In this document: positions 23,803-36,434 of the stretch, in pieces | Numbering within the stretch: the first letter of the stretch is position 1 | Layout: every line of letters starts with the position of its first letter | DNA from: Asterias rubens | Lineage: Eukaryota > Echinodermata > Asteroidea > Forcipulatida > Asteriidae | Reading direction: 5' to 3' | NCBI RefSeq assembly: GCF_902459465.1 | Contig: NC_047066.1 | Coordinates: 14,573,047-14,637,046 of the forward strand | DNA length: 64,000 bases | Notes under the pieces: generated by a model | What the model saw: the letters and a program-made list of their open reading frames with translations, nothing else | Told to the model about the DNA's origin: nothing | The model's database searches: none | Position numbers and translations under genes: made by a program

Positions 23803-24571
23803 AAAAGTCGCTTCGGACCTTCGAGGGTAAATTTGATAAATATCTGTTCGAGAGACCTATACAAATATCATATGAGGCTGTTAATCTGGACTGATAAATT
23901 TCTGGACTGTTTAATCTCACCATTCTATCAATAGTCAAAGCAGGTTTCCACGAATGCAGACGAAAACTTCAAACTTAAAAAAAATAAATGTTACTAACAG
24001 GGGCTTCAGGACAATCTCAATATTTTAACTTTAACCCTTTTTGGCCAAATAGACGTGAGTGTTTCGGAGAAAACATTTTTTTACCATATTTTTACTTGAG
24101 GTAAAGCGACTCGTTATATTTTGTCTGTTTCCTATGGACTCCATTTATTAGAAAAATGTAACAACTATATTTCAGAGCATCCTGTAGCCCCTCTTTAATA
24201 AATTTGCAATTGTCATAGAGTCTTGTTCCGATTAAATAATAACAATTATCATAGTGTTTGATGGACAAGTAAAATCTTGTATCCGTTTAGGTTTAGGTTT
24301 ACACTGTGAACATTTATTTACAATCTCATTGGATACATTCAATATGCTGATGCTGTGCAATAGTGCAGCACCAGGCTTTCAAAAGTGTGTTGGTACCTTA
24401 TGTTATTTTTGTTCCTGCATTACAACACACACAGAACAAACTTTCAAAGGTCAAAAATTATGATCCCTCTTCTGTTATGGTAAGTAGTATCACGTACCAT
24501 CACATCGCCCCTGTATGTTGTACTAGCAGTGAATGGGACCTGGCTATAGCAGGCATGTTATTTCTTATACA

Positions 24572-25504
24572 TTAACCCACACCTGTGACGTCATGCTATC
24601 GTTAAATCGCTCCATTATTTTGCATGAATGGCGCGATGGGTACACAACTATTCACCCATTGTGCAAACTGGTGAAACTGTTGTTATAAATTTAAGGATTA
24701 GTAAGAGTAAATGACGCCATAGACCATATTTTGTTTTGTACACAAGTTAGAACCACGCATGTATTACAAAATGATCGTAAAGACTTTCCACAAGTTAGTG
24801 AACAGCTACATTGTTAAATTATTATTTAGCTGAGATGTTAAAAAGTGTAGCTTAACTACAACAGTCATTTAAGCAGGCCTTTTCTCAGATAATTCAATTT
24901 AATTTAACCAGTAGGCCTACTGTCTTAAATTAATTCAAACTGCTTAATTTATCATACACAAACATGGTAAGTGAGTAAGCTCCCTCAACATTAAGTTTGC
25001 AAAGATACTTATTTCAATCTCATTATAAAATAACAGGAATTTTACTGAAATTGCTGCTTATTAAGTTATCTTAAATTTGTTAATCAAAGTTATGTCAGAA
25101 ATAATCTTAAACTACAGTCTTGTACGGTAGGTCACTTCTTTTATCTTAACCTTTTGCTTTTTTTGTAGACCTAGCAAGTCGGCTACAACATCATCCGTGT
25201 CATAGTCACTTGCTATCACTTGTTTACTTTGAGTCAAAAAACAATAATTTTTCTGCTGCCACTTTCGCTCCCGATCCATGATGCCACTGTCAAAGGAACG
25301 AGCCTTTTTTATTTCCTGAATGTTGGTCTTCGTCCATATACATTGTAGCATGTTCATGCGCCACCAGCTAGTGGTGTTCACTGGAGTGAAAAAGCTTACA
25401 TAATACATGCAAACAGTTGACTTAAAAGTTAAACAATACTGCGCCATTCGTGCAAAATAATCGAGCGATTTTAACAATAGCATGACGTCACAGGTGTGGG
25501 TTAA
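24572..25504. mobile_element. ~930-bp terminal-inverted-repeat element, unit 3
   Basis: Copy of the element at 6271-7203 with a few substitutions. The 143-residue minus-strand frame (25112-25543) is open here too with about four changes. That is expected from recent duplication and does not show selection. Confidence 0.75.
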
Positions 25505-26223
25505 GTCGCATAATGCCCTCGGTGAACGCGCCATTCGTGGCATTCTTACCCACGAATGGCGCGCACCTCGGACATTATCCTATACGTAATTCAATTTATA
25601 AATTACTTTGCTCAAGATCTGCTCTATAGTCAATTGTTCTTTGTACAACCTAAAATCATTCAAATAGAACTATTGATAGTACTAGAATATTATTATCATT
25701 ATTATTCATTCGGCCATTTCATAAAGAACAATACAATACATGTAATTGCAAACATTAGATTACAGTAATAGGAAAAACAAAATGAACAAATATGTTGAAC
25801 AGAACTAAATAAAGGCATACATGCTAAATAATATGTACTGTTTATTTAAGTGTTTTTATGAATGGCACTTTTGTACAATGGTTCACATTAACTTTTACAA
25901 ACACCAGCAAGCTCATTGTGAAGTGTGTTACCAGCTAGGACCAGTACATAAAGCTGCTGAATGCACAACCAGTAGCTGAGTATAATAAACATGGTCACCA
26001 ATAAGGTGTCCAGCCAAAATACCATGTCATGGGAGTATCCTCTTATTAGACTGGTATTCTATTTAATCTTTAAGACATCTTTTCTGTTCAAGCAACTCCA
26101 TGAAACTGGGCCCAGTCTTCATGTAAGACACACTGGTGTGGAAGCAAAGTAGCTGCTTCTATTCCATTGCAAGTGTACGGTACTCTTTAGTGAGTATGGT
26201 CATTACAGTACAGGACATAAATT

Positions 26224-26418
26224 GTACACTTTGACAGGAGTGCCACCTACGTAACGAGGGCCCAACTGGAGTTATTCAAGAGTAAATAGTACTTTTAAAA
26301 AGTCTTCTGCTTAAAAAAAAAGAAATGTACACTTTGACAGGAGTGCCACCTACGTAACGAGGGCCCAACTGGAGCTATTCAAGAGTAAACAGTACTTTTG
26401 AAAAGTCTTCTGCTTAAC
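26224..26418. repeat. ~103-bp direct repeat dimer, unit 3
   Basis: Copies start at 26224 and 26327, homologous to the dimers in units 1 and 2. It ends about 50 bp before the retrotransposon insertion. Confidence 0.8.
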
Positions 26419-26465
26419 AGCAAAAACCAGCAGTGTACCAATCACAGATGGTACATGTAGAATAC

Positions 26466-26468
<3 letters not shown>

Positions 26469-26508
<40 letters not shown>

Positions 26509-28558
26509 GACTTGTAATGCGCACATATCCACCCTGCTGGGTGTTCAAGGCGCAGTAAAACCAAAAACAAAACAAAAACAATACACAACACAAAGAAAAA
26601 CAGACACAACAAAATTAGTCATTGAAAACCTGTGACATAAGATAAGTTTTGAGAAGAGACTTGAATTTTGCAGTACAAAGACAAGATCGAAGATTAAGTG
26701 GTAGAGAGTTCCAGATGCGTGGCGCGGCTGAAGAAAAAGACCTGTCACCCCATGAGTGTCGAGACTTGGGTTCAATGAGGAGAAGCATAGAACTTGATCG
26801 AAGATTCCTTGATGGAGTGTAAACTTGAAGCAGTTCAGAAATATAGTGGGGAGCCTTGCCATTAAGAGCTTTGTGGACAATGAGCATCAGCTTGAAGATG
26901 ATTCGTTGAGAGATAGGGAGCCAGTGTAGTTGTTTCAGAATGGGGGTGATAGAACACGATTTTCTAGACAGTGTCACAATGCGGGCAGCAGTATTTTGGA
27001 GCCGTTGAAGTCTGGAAATCTGGTTGTTAGGAAGACTGTAGAGAAGAGCATTGCCGTTGTCAAGACGAGAAGTAACAAATGCGTGAATGACCTTTTCAGT
27101 GGCACTTTTGTCCAAGTACTTGCGAATCTTACCTATATTCCTGATGTGATATGATGATAAACGAACAATGTTGTTGATGTGTGGCTGAAGTGTCATTGAT
27201 GAATCAAAAATAACCCCTAAGTTCCGAGCTTTCAGCGAGGGAGCTATCCGAGCATCACCGATGGAGATGTATGGCACTGAAACCTTAGTTAACTGTTGAC
27301 GTGACCCAAATAGAAGGAACTCTGTCTTATCATCATTTAACTTCAGGAAGTTTTGTTGTGTCCAACGTCGAATCTCTTGGATGCATTTCTCAAGTCTTGC
27401 AATAGATGCATTGGCGTTTTCTTGAGAAGATTTAAACGTGATGTATAGCTGAGTGTCGTCTGCGTACACATGGTAATTCAGATTAAATTTCAGGATGATG
27501 TCACGAATCGGTAAAGTGTATAGCGTAAACCACTGCGGGCCGAGTACCGACCCCTGTGGCACAGAGTAGTTCAAAACAACAGGGTCGGATATCGCGGTGC
27601 CAATACATACATGCTGAGTTCTATTGTAGAGATACGATTTGCACCATGCTAGGGCTGTGTCCTCTATGCCAAGGTGATTCTGGAGCCGAGAGAGAAGGAT
27701 GTTGTGATCGACAGTGTCAAAAGCAGCACTCAAGTCTAGCAGGACTAGTGCTGTAAGGTTACCATTGTCCATTGCAGAGAGAATATCGTTGCTCACACGG
27801 ACTAGTGCAGCCTCGGTCCCATGGAAAGGCTTGTATGCTGACTGGAACACGTCGGACAGGTTGAAAGTATGAATGTGATCAGAAATACGTGATGAAACTA
27901 CTCGTTCGATGACTTTTCCAAGATATTTTAAGTTTGCAACCGGTCTGTAGTTTTTGAATATCTCCTTGTCCAGGTTTGGTTTCTTGATGAGCGGCCTGAT
28001 GTATGAAACTTTGAGGCTATCGGGGAAACAACCGGAACTGAGGGATTCGTTTACAAGCTTAGTGATGTAGGGTACAAAAATATCGATGTTTTGCTTTATC
28101 ATGGATGTTGACACTGGATCCAGCTCACAGGATTTTGAAGGAGATTTCATAATAACCCTTTGAATCTCAGCAACAGTCGCAGGCTCAAACACAGATAGTC
28201 TACACTCTGGTTGAAGTTGTGGCAATGTCTGCGACACGTTGTAAGGGACTGATGAAAATGATGAGCGGATGTCTGAAATCTTGGTGACAAAGAATTTCTG
28301 GAACTCATTTGCTAAGTCCTGGTCATTGTAAGTGGATGGAAGGACAGGGGTTTTGGGTTTGAGCAACAACTTACCAATTATCTTGAAAAGCTTCTTTTGA
28401 TCTCCTGAAGATTCTTGTACTTGAGATGAATAATGGATGATCTTTGCCTGGTTGATCAAATTCCTAACTACTTTACATTGGTTGCGATATTCTTGTCGTT
28501 GAATCGCCAATTTGCCATTTTTCCGCCACTTCCGCTCCAGTTGACGACAGATCTTGGT
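26469..28558 (-). mobile_element. 5'-truncated CR1/L2-like non-LTR retrotransposon
   Basis: On the minus strand it ends in an (ATT)n tail (plus-strand AAT run at about 26468-26507). It has no endonuclease domain, so it is truncated at its 5' end. Compared with units 1 and 2 it interrupts the sequence between ACATGGTA and GATTGGATTTAATC. TGGTA occurs on both sides and may be the target duplication. Confidence 0.85.
26615..28558 (-). CDS. Reverse transcriptase ORF of the retrotransposon (5'-truncated)
   Basis: Open from the truncation point to a TAA at 26615-26617, roughly 647 residues, with no native start. Visible RT motifs are LLDLSAAFDTVDH (motif A), SVPQGSVLGP (motif B) and YADDTQLY (catalytic YADD). 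A thumb and C-terminal region follow, with LKQLHWLPISQRI and PRIWNSLPLNLR typical of the CR1/L2 group. The enzyme copies element RNA at a nicked target. With no endonuclease or start this copy is presumably dead, but the frame is undamaged, so insertion was recent. Confidence 0.85.
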   Translation of the reverse strand, partial: TKICRQLERKWRKNGKLAIQRQEYRNQCKVVRNLINQAKIIHYSSQVQESSGDQKKLFKIIGKLLLKPKTPVLPSTYNDQDLANEFQKFFVTKISDIRSSFSSVPYNVSQTLPQLQPECRLSVFEPATVAEIQRVIMKSPSKSCELDPVSTSMIKQNIDIFVPYITKLVNESLSSGCFPDSLKVSYIRPLIKKPNLDKEIFKNYRPVANLKYLGKVIERVVSSRISDHIHTFNLSDVFQSAYKPFHGTEAALVRVSNDILSAMDNGNLTALVLLDLSAAFDTVDHNILLSRLQNHLGIEDTALAWCKSYLYNRTQHVCIGTAISDPVVLNYSVPQGSVLGPQWFTLYTLPIRDIILKFNLNYHVYADDTQLYITFKSSQENANASIARLEKCIQEIRRWTQQNFLKLNDDKTEFLLFGSRQQLTKVSVPYISIGDARIAPSLKARNLGVIFDSSMTLQPHINNIVRLSSYHIRNIGKIRKYLDKSATEKVIHAFVTSRLDNGNALLYSLPNNQISRLQRLQNTAARIVTLSRKSCSITPILKQLHWLPISQRIIFKLMLIVHKALNGKAPHYISELLQVYTPSRNLRSSSMLLLIEPKSRHSWGDRSFSSAAPRIWNSLPLNLRSCLCTAKFKSLLKTYLMSQVFND

Positions 28559-30446
28559 AGGATTGGATTTAATCTTTGTTTGTTATATTTTTATTGTGCT
28601 TGCCTCTTTTTTTAGGGCTGAATTCGAAGCAGCTCTATGAAATTGGGCCCAAGATCCAAATCAGACTCCAATAGTACCAGAGCCTCAGTTCAATGTTCTA
28701 TAAACCACTCAGCCAGCTTTAAAACTATTCAAATACATTCAAAACTTTTCATTTCCATTTACACAAGATAAAGATATACCTGATGATGTGTTTATCTTAA
28801 CTAACAATCAAAATAGAAAATATGAAAAAAAATAGTAAAAATAAATTACCAATAATCATTAGTTTACTTGAACAGTGGTGAGTACATTGTCTGATTTCAG
28901 TTGACAGGCATTAAAAACAAAACAAAAAAACCCTATTAATACGAATAAATGTGACCTTATTGAACAACAGTGCCCTCTAATGCATGTTTGAATAACTGTG
29001 TTAGGAATAATTAAATCAGTGCTCTATAAACCAATCAGCTGTAACACTTAACATGCTATTAGCAACTACATTCCAACCTTTTCATTTCATACATTTATTT
29101 TGCAATTTACACACAGTAACTGTCTTTTAGTTTAAAAAGCTTAGTAAAACAATAAAGCAATTTTATATACATCTGGGAGCTAGCAGATGATAGTGATGAA
29201 GTGTTTGTGTTAATTTACAAGCAAAATGGAAAATATAAGAAAAGTAGGAAAAGAAAATAACAATAATCTTCAGTTTATTTAAACGTTGGTGAGTACATTG
29301 TTTGATTCCATTTGACAGGCATTAGAATTAAGAAAACAACTATTAATTTGAATAAAATTTAATGTGATCTTATTGAACAACAGTGTCCTTTAATGCATGT
29401 TGGAATACCAAACTTCATCGTTAAAGATAATAGGTGGGCATGATAAGCCATTCATTGTGTTATAAGTACTTACAAACTCTGCAAAATGTGAAGATACAGA
29501 CAGTAAATTAGTAAGGGGCAATAAATCTTGCTATTTGTACTGTCCACTTATTAAATTGTTGTTTCCATGCAACCAAGATGCAACAAGGTTATTTTTGAGT
29601 ATTTGTTGTTCCACATTCCATCTTATTTTAACGTGATTCTGCACCAAATTTAGATGTCACATGGAAGTGGAACACCTTTTTTTGTATCCCTTTTCTTTTT
29701 CTTTTTTTTTGTTTTTTTTTCTTCACATAAACAGTAATTTAGGTGATTTACAATTTTGTTGTTATGAAGTAACGTAATGTGCATAATGCCATATTGCCTC
29801 CTTTGCCTTTGGCTTCAGAAATTTCAGATTGTGGATGCTCTTCAAGGATATATTTAGGTTTGGGAAATTAATTGTCCAGATATTCTGATGAATCAAATAC
29901 AAGGTGTCAAAAATGTTCACTTCCAACAATAATACTTCCACAAGTATACATAACAGATTGACCAGCAGGGCAGGAAGACTAAACTATATACAGATTGTCC
30001 AGATGACGCCCATAAACCCCTCTTTCTTTTACTGTACACTTAATCCTATTATCTGTGTCTTTGCTTTGGTTTTAGTTGGTTTCAATGAGTCATCCTTGAA
30101 ATTTTAAACAGTGCATCTCTGACAACCTTGTATTTTAACAAATAGTTTATGGCTTGACATTTCGACTCTAGCAGGAGTCTTCCTCAGAGGCTAAATGACA
30201 ACACATCAAATATAAACCTTGTAATCCTATACAACATACAGTGTCTCAAAGTTATTTCAATCACGTTGTTTACCCATTGACATTGTATGTTATTGTTAAA
30301 AATGTGACTACTGCAAATTAGGTAGGAGCCAGCAAATCGCTACATTAACAATATCATGAACTAGTGTAATGTGTATGTTATGATATTATTAGATCAGTTG
30401 TTTTGTTTTTATAGTTCACTTTCACATGTTAAGTGAGGTACTATTC

Positions 30447-32343
30447 TTACTGGGAAATAACTTGGAAGATGTTTACTAATGTCTGTGCTTCTACTACAAG
30501 ATTGCCAGATGGTGTGAATGTGATGTCATAGGCATCACCACAATCCTCAATGACACATCCAATGTACTTGCCATCAGAACTGTACTGACATATTCTATTG
30601 TTTTGTGTTGTCCCATTATATTGAGCAACAAAGATACTTCCATCTTTATCACAGCAAATACCCCAGGAATCTTCAGACTGATTAATATCTACTGAGAACA
30701 CCTTTCCACCCTTATAATCAACTGAGTGTAAATGTTTATCACCTCTACTGCTGTAGATAATCCTCTCCTTGTATAAAGTCAAATAGTCTACCTGTACTGG
30801 AGTAGAGAATGTTCTGATGAGTGATCCATCAGGGTTGTAGAGTGAGATCTTCTGCCCTTTTGAATAACCCACTGCTATGAGATTGTTTTCATCCACTGCA
30901 AGGCATGATGGGGAGAGCTTTCTCTCACTTAGCTGGAACTGATGATGGGGCATATATTTCCTGTTTAAAACCTTGACTTCTCTATTGTCAATCACATACA
31001 GGTGATCATTATTGCCCACAGTGAGTGCTGATGGTTCAGAAAGACCTTTTAGTTTTAATCTTTGTGGGCAGTGAGTAGACTGTGATGTGTTTGCTGCTAC
31101 TTGAGGTTTGAATGCAAACAATGTATTGTGGTCTATATCTAATACTACTATTTCATTGTCGGAGAAAGCTGTAACAAACCTTTCCGTCTGAAATTGCGTG
31201 AAGCCAAATTGACTGAAACTTTCTTTCAGTTTCCACTTTTGTTTTGTATGGATTGTTTCATGTTCCTTGGCCTGAGCCTCTGCTTTAGCTTGTTGCTCAT
31301 CTTCCAGCACCAGTCTTCCCACTGACCTTTCACCTTCTTCAAACTCAAGAAAGGAAAGCCTGTCAGACACAATCTCACCTTGTATCTTAGTAAGTTCATC
31401 AAGATTGTTTACAAGTTTCAACTTGAAATCCAGAATCTCATGAGAGCTTGCTTGGGTCATGAACTGATTCACTTCATCCAGCTTGTGCTCTACCTGGGTC
31501 ACTTATTTTGTGTTGGTTGCCTCTGCAGTTTCAAATGTCTGGACTCTGTCTTTGTAAACACTCTCTGCCTCTTGCTTCAGCTGCTTTTCCTCTTCGGTGA
31601 TCTTTGCTCTCTTTCTTGCGAGACTCACTGGCTTGTTCCATGGCAGTTTGAATATCAGCCTTGCATTTCTCAGCTTTTGCAACCAGCTCTGCGACTTCCT
31701 GTTTGCATTTGTCTAAAGCCTCAGGTATGCCGATGGGGTCATGTGTTTGGTTTGCATGATCAAGAATGGTACAAGTTGTGCATTCTAACTTCTGGCATGT
31801 GTTGCAGTAGATGTTCAGAGTCTGATCACTGTGCTTGCCACACTTTGGAATGTACTCCCTGATTTTACTGCGGTAGGTTACTACACCTGATTGCAGTTGA
31901 GCAAGTGAGTAGATTTTATGTGATTCCAAAATAGCCATATGCTGATGTGCTTGTTGACATTCATGACAAATAAAATGTTCACAGTCAATACATCTGGAAA
32001 CAGCCGTATGATCTCTTTTACAGGCTTGACATTTGACCTCTGACCCATGACCCTCAATAAGTTGCTCCTGAACAGTAAACTCTTCCACCAGGGCATTGAG
32101 TTTAAAGTCCTTAGGTAGACTGTCAACCTTGTCTTCTAGTGTTGTTTTCTTTCTGCACAGAGGACACAGTAGGATGGAGTTGTTAGGATCTTGTTGGTGA
32201 AGCTCCTTGAGGCATGTGAAGCAGAAGCTGTGTAGACAGTCTAGCATTGTTGGATTGATGAAGCGATTGGTGCATATTGGACATTCTAGATGATCCTTAC
32301 TGATCTTATCAAGCACTGAATGGACTGTGATACGGGCAGCCAT
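30447..32343 (-). pseudogene. TRIM-NHL-like gene, array copy 4, deleted and interrupted
   Basis: Two lesions break this copy. A 56-nt deletion near 31612 joins sequence across the coiled coil and shifts the frame. Separately a GAA codon has become TAA at about 31505 (the NTKEVTQ segment of the other copies). The upstream part (31531-32343) gives 270 residues with RING, both B-boxes and the coiled-coil start. The downstream part (30447-31502) keeps the rest of the coiled coil and the propeller. A 3-nt in-frame loss after the RING removes one Asn. B-box 1 and 2 are of the copy-3 type. The intact downstream frame suggests recent inactivation. Confidence 0.85.
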
Positions 32344-32553
32344 CTTTGACTTAAGCTTGTTACAATCTTTCCCTGTTGGGATAGAAAGACAAATGCATTG
32401 TCTTTATTACATCATAGATTTACATACAATTTCAGTAATTGTATCTGTCTTACTTGTAAATTGATTTCAAGCAGAGTACATCGTTGCAAATAAACACAAT
32501 GCGCTGTAACCATGTCTTAATATGCAAATTACAAATATAAGACATGATCTCAC

Positions 32554-33073
32554 TAGTGTTCATAGGTTTTGGAGGTACGTTGGCCGGTCGACCACGTCAG
32601 AGCCAATGAACAGCTCTCCCTGGGCAGCTACACCCACAATTTACATACACGACGAACGTTGCACAGGTTTCCTTTATTCTGATTCATTACAGCAGGGGTA
32701 ATATTCATGTATCGGCCTCTGCGATGACGAAACACCTGTAGCTTACCTGCGCTGTTCAAAGGCGAATGATAGACTGTGTGCTGGTGACATACCAAGTAAC
32801 ACAAACAGTGCAGGACTGTCTCAACTCACGTTAGCTGTTTACTCGGTATGTCACAAGCACACTGCCTATTCATTTGTCTTTAGCTTACCGGGGGTTTCGG
32901 TCATCACAGAGGCCGATACATGAACATTCACCCTGCTGTAATGCATCAGAATAAAGGAAACCTGTGCAATGTTCGTCGTGTATGTAAATTATGTGTGGAG
33001 CTACCCAGGGAGAGCTGTTCATTGGCTCTGACGTGGTCGACCGGCCGACGTACCTCCAAAAACTATGAACACT
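32554..33073. mobile_element. Long-armed foldback element in the 5'UTR intron of TRIM copy 4
   Basis: Arms of roughly 230 bp, from AGTGTTCATAGGTTTTGGAG on the left to its inverse ending at 33073, both containing the GGTCGACC.ACGTCAGAGCC stretch. The arms match with few mismatches; the short centre lies near 32790-32850. No coding potential. Confidence 0.85.
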
Positions 33074-33830
33074 ACTTGTACAATACCATGAATACTATGT
33101 TACATTTGGTCCATTGTGCTAGCTGGGGTAAGGGTGAGGCTCTAAATTTTAGCGCCCTCTTCTGGTACAGGTTGGACTAAAGTATTTCATATATTTTTTG
33201 AGAAACTGCTGAACTGCCTTTGATTGAGTTTTGCCCCTGCAGCAACTATACTGACCCTAATTAAACAAAAACTATTAGTATTAGTTCATCCTGAATGTTT
33301 CTGTTTGTGTTAAATAGTGAACTCAAAGGCTGCATGTACCTCAAGATGTAAACCCTTACTTTTTATGTGTCACTGAATGCCACTGTCCCTTTGACTACTA
33401 CGATCATTTGCTAAATCTATAAATAGGGCCTACATGATACAGGTGTATCATTAAAAAAGTGCCGTGTAGTAACAGGCCTTAGTTTTTTTTCTGTTACCAA
33501 AAATACAGGTACTTCAAATGAAATGACTACATACTAATGTAGGTAAAATAAATCATCCCAGGAAGTTCATGTGCTGTACAGTAGTGTGAATATGGAGCTT
33601 TTCTTAAAAGAAGTTTGTTCCATGATGATGTCTAAAGTGGAGCAGAAAAAAACATGGCTTTTTTCATGCATGCATAAATGGTCAGTGATTGTGTTGCAAC
33701 TCTTTCACTCAGTTTCCCTGCAATTTTGTTTTTATTGATATTTGAAATAAAAAGTTGCATCCCCTGGATGAAGGTGATATCCTGGCCCTGGCTTCCAAGG
33801 TTGAATTGATTACTTTGGTAGTGATCTAGA

Positions 33831-34105
33831 CTGGGCCACTGTCTTTATCGGCAAGGATAAAGACGGGTACCTGCTACTCAGATCCAGTGATTCCATTGGA
33901 TACAAATGCTATCATTGGATAATGTGCAGTGACATACGAGCTTTCCATAGATGCCCAAATAATACACTCCTATTCCGTTCGCCATAGAATTTGACTGCGT
34001 ATACATGAATGAATGTAGGTCAAAGGTGAATATGTACACGCCGGCTCGACGGCTGATCTCTGGCGTTATTCATGAGCCTCGAAGTGTGACATCAGATGTT
34101 CAGGC
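33831..34105. repeat. Dispersed repeat, inverse copy at 56735-57160
   Basis: Shares GGATAAAGACNGG, TCCAGTGATTC and GAAGTGTGACATCAGATGTTC-type stretches with 56735-57160 in opposite orientation. Family not recognised. Confidence 0.6.
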
Positions 34106-34358
34106 TAGAAGTGATCTGGCTAAAGGTCATACTTTGGTTGCATGATTTCTGACTCACCCAGGAACAATGATACTGACAAGGGAGGGCGACAATCAACATT
34201 GGTTGAAGTTTCACTCTAGTAATCTTGTTAACTTTAACGCCAAATGATTTGAAGTTTACAAAACCACACTTTCACTTGTGGTTTATTATTATGAACAATG
34301 TCAACAATCACAGGAGCAACCATTTATGTCATACCCCTATATTTCATTAGATACTTAC

Positions 34359-34540
34359 AATGTGATAAGCAAATTATTGATGGTGTTTGAAGTCTTTCGT
34401 CATCAGTACCACCGACTTAGCATCCACAACCTCTCTGTGCATGTATATTGTGCTGAGTGAGTGGGTCCGTTCATGAGGCATACACACCCATACTGGTACT
34501 GGTACTCTGCTGCACTTACAATTCGGTATACTGCACATCC
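34359..34540 (-). other. Predicted non-coding first exon of TRIM copy 4
   Basis: Donor GTAAGT at 34358-34353 and acceptor at 32373-32375, giving a 1,986-bp intron that holds a large foldback insertion (32554-33073). The sequence is clearly homologous to the other first exons but more diverged. A short upstream ORF is present here too. Confidence 0.5.
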
Positions 34541-34567
34541 ATCCCTTGAGAAAAAAAAATCCCTTTT

Positions 34568-34576
34568 CTATATATA
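34568..34576 (-). promoter_or_regulatory. TATA box, TRIM copy 4
   Basis: TATATATAG on the minus strand, followed by the AAAAGGGATTT block shared by all units. Confidence 0.5.
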
Positions 34577-35427
34577 GATCAAATAATACCAGTCATGTGA
34601 GGTATTGTATACATTGTATTATGCAGTGTCTGGCTTCGTACATTTCTTCATTGTACTTTTTGGGCCTGTTTCTACACTACTGAACTTTGAGGCGATGTTG
34701 AAGTTTTCTAGCCGACTACAGATGTAAACCAACTATAAAGGCTTCAATGCATACTGCATATTAAAGATATCATACTGCATATAGGATCCAGTGCCAGCTT
34801 TAATCTAAACAAATCCCTGCGCAAGCAAAAGGGTAACAGCGGATCAAGCCTTCACTATGTACCAGAATTCTGTAACTACTAGAATGTTGTGTTGTTACTG
34901 GAGAACAATTTATAGATTTGTGCCATTCCTAAAGATGTTGATAAATAAATGATGGCGCTCTCCAATTCAGTGACATTTTAAGACTGTTGACTCGATACCA
35001 AGGTTTCCAAAAAAGTTTTATGGGTGTGGCCCATGTCAGTTTAATTTATCTACCATGTTGGTTTTGTAACCATGGGGTATGGGTGGGTGGATATGGGGGT
35101 GACCGAGGAAGCCATTATGACGGTTGTGTTATTAAATCGTGTAGGTGGGGATGAGAATGCAGGGATATTTTTTCAGATCCCCTTCAGAGCAATAACATGT
35201 TTTCATGCCTTCCTGCCAATCATCAGTTGCGGGTGTCGTTGATTCTAAAAGAATCGATAGGTCTACTCATGTCTTGGGCGAGCTTGCCGATCATTCTTTT
35301 GACACCAAGATCATTAAAACAAAGAAACAAACAAATGCATAAACAAACAATCCCAACGAAGAGTTCTTTTGGCTTTTAAAAGGTAGATTTCAAAATACAT
35401 TTGTCTTTTATCATACACCCTGTGTTT

Positions 35428-35802
35428 AAAGGGAAGGTACACGGTTGGTAATTACTAAAAACAAATATTAACTTGAAAACTGACTTGGTAACAAGCATTG
35501 GAGAGCTGTGGATAGTATAAAACATTGTGGGAAACGATCGGACTCCCTCTGAAGTAGCGTAGTTTTTTAGGAAAGGGGTAATTTCTCTCTAAAATATTAA
35601 AAGACTTTTAGCTAGGTCTTTATTCATATCTGAAAGCACACAATTTCGTCCAACAAGGGTGTTTTTCTTTCATCATTTTCTCGCAACTTCGATGACCAAT
35701 TGAGCCCAAATTTTCACAGGCTTGTTAATTTATGCTTAATGATGGGATACACCAAGTGAGAACACTGATCTTGGACACAGTTACCAAACATGTACAGTGA
35801 CT
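35428..35802. mobile_element. MITE, subfamily AAAGGGAAGGTACACG
   Basis: Starts AAAGGGAAGGTACACGGTTGG and shares the interior (CCCTCTGAAGTAGCGTAGTT, CACCAAGTGAGAA) with the GGCAGTGGACACTATTGG elements. The right end is degraded. Confidence 0.75.
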
Positions 35803-36160
35803 TTTACTGGATATGTTTGTGCATGATATGGAAGCTTGAAGACCGTTCTTGAGCTGTTTAGACCAAAATACTCGTCACATAAATTTTGTGATTTTTTTCA
35901 CACTGATTTTTAATTAAAGGCAAAGTATACCTTTCATTTTCGAAACAATTTAATTTTGTTAATTTAATGCACAATCCCAGAAACTTACTGACAGAATTGC
36001 TTCTCAGGTTCAAATTTTGGAACATATACAGATATCTTGTTAATACACCACAGTACTTTGAGGTGGAATTGTCCTCAAAATGCTTAGCTGCTGTATATGT
36101 AGGCTTATAACCGGAACATTTTATTTTAAGAGTGATTACAAAATGTATCTTTCTAAGTGA

Positions 36161-36305
36161 TCCTGTGGCCAGGAGGTTTAGAATGCCATACTTCAAACCT
36201 TTGGTGTTCTGTTCAGCGTGGGTTTGATTCCCTTGTCCTTGAGCATGATTGTTTATCACAACTGCTTCGTTCTTCGGATAGGACATTAAACCATAGTACT
36301 GGGAT
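36161..36305 (+). mobile_element. tRNA-derived SINE head, degenerate
   Basis: GTGGCCAGGAGGTTTAGAAT resembles a polymerase III A box, and GGTTTGATTCC a B box about 45 nt later. It continues with the GTCCTTGAGCA and CTTCGGATAGGACATTAAA body shared with the SINE at 48183. Confidence 0.65.
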
Positions 36306-36434
36306 TGGTAGGCCTACTGCACCTAACACAAACCAGAATTTGTATCGTAGAAGAGTATGGTAACCCTAGGGTTTCTGGTTTGCATAGCAAGCATCCTTGT
36401 TTACAGATGCCATCATGCTTGCGAGCTCCATTGA

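Larger units (their letters stand above)
17694..29061. repeat. Segmental array unit 3
   Basis: Third and longest unit. It carries three copies of the roughly 343-bp tandem repeat, lacks about 600 bp of 3' flank present in the other units, has extra sequence at 21778-22275 relative to unit 1, and holds the retrotransposon insertion. Confidence 0.8.
29062..34930. repeat. Segmental array unit 4 (right end of array)
   Basis: The 3' flank and TRIM are near-identical to the other units. Above 32,400 only weak homology remains (first exon, TATA box, a GCCCTCTTCTGGTAC block at about 33150) and it fades near 34930. Confidence 0.65.
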
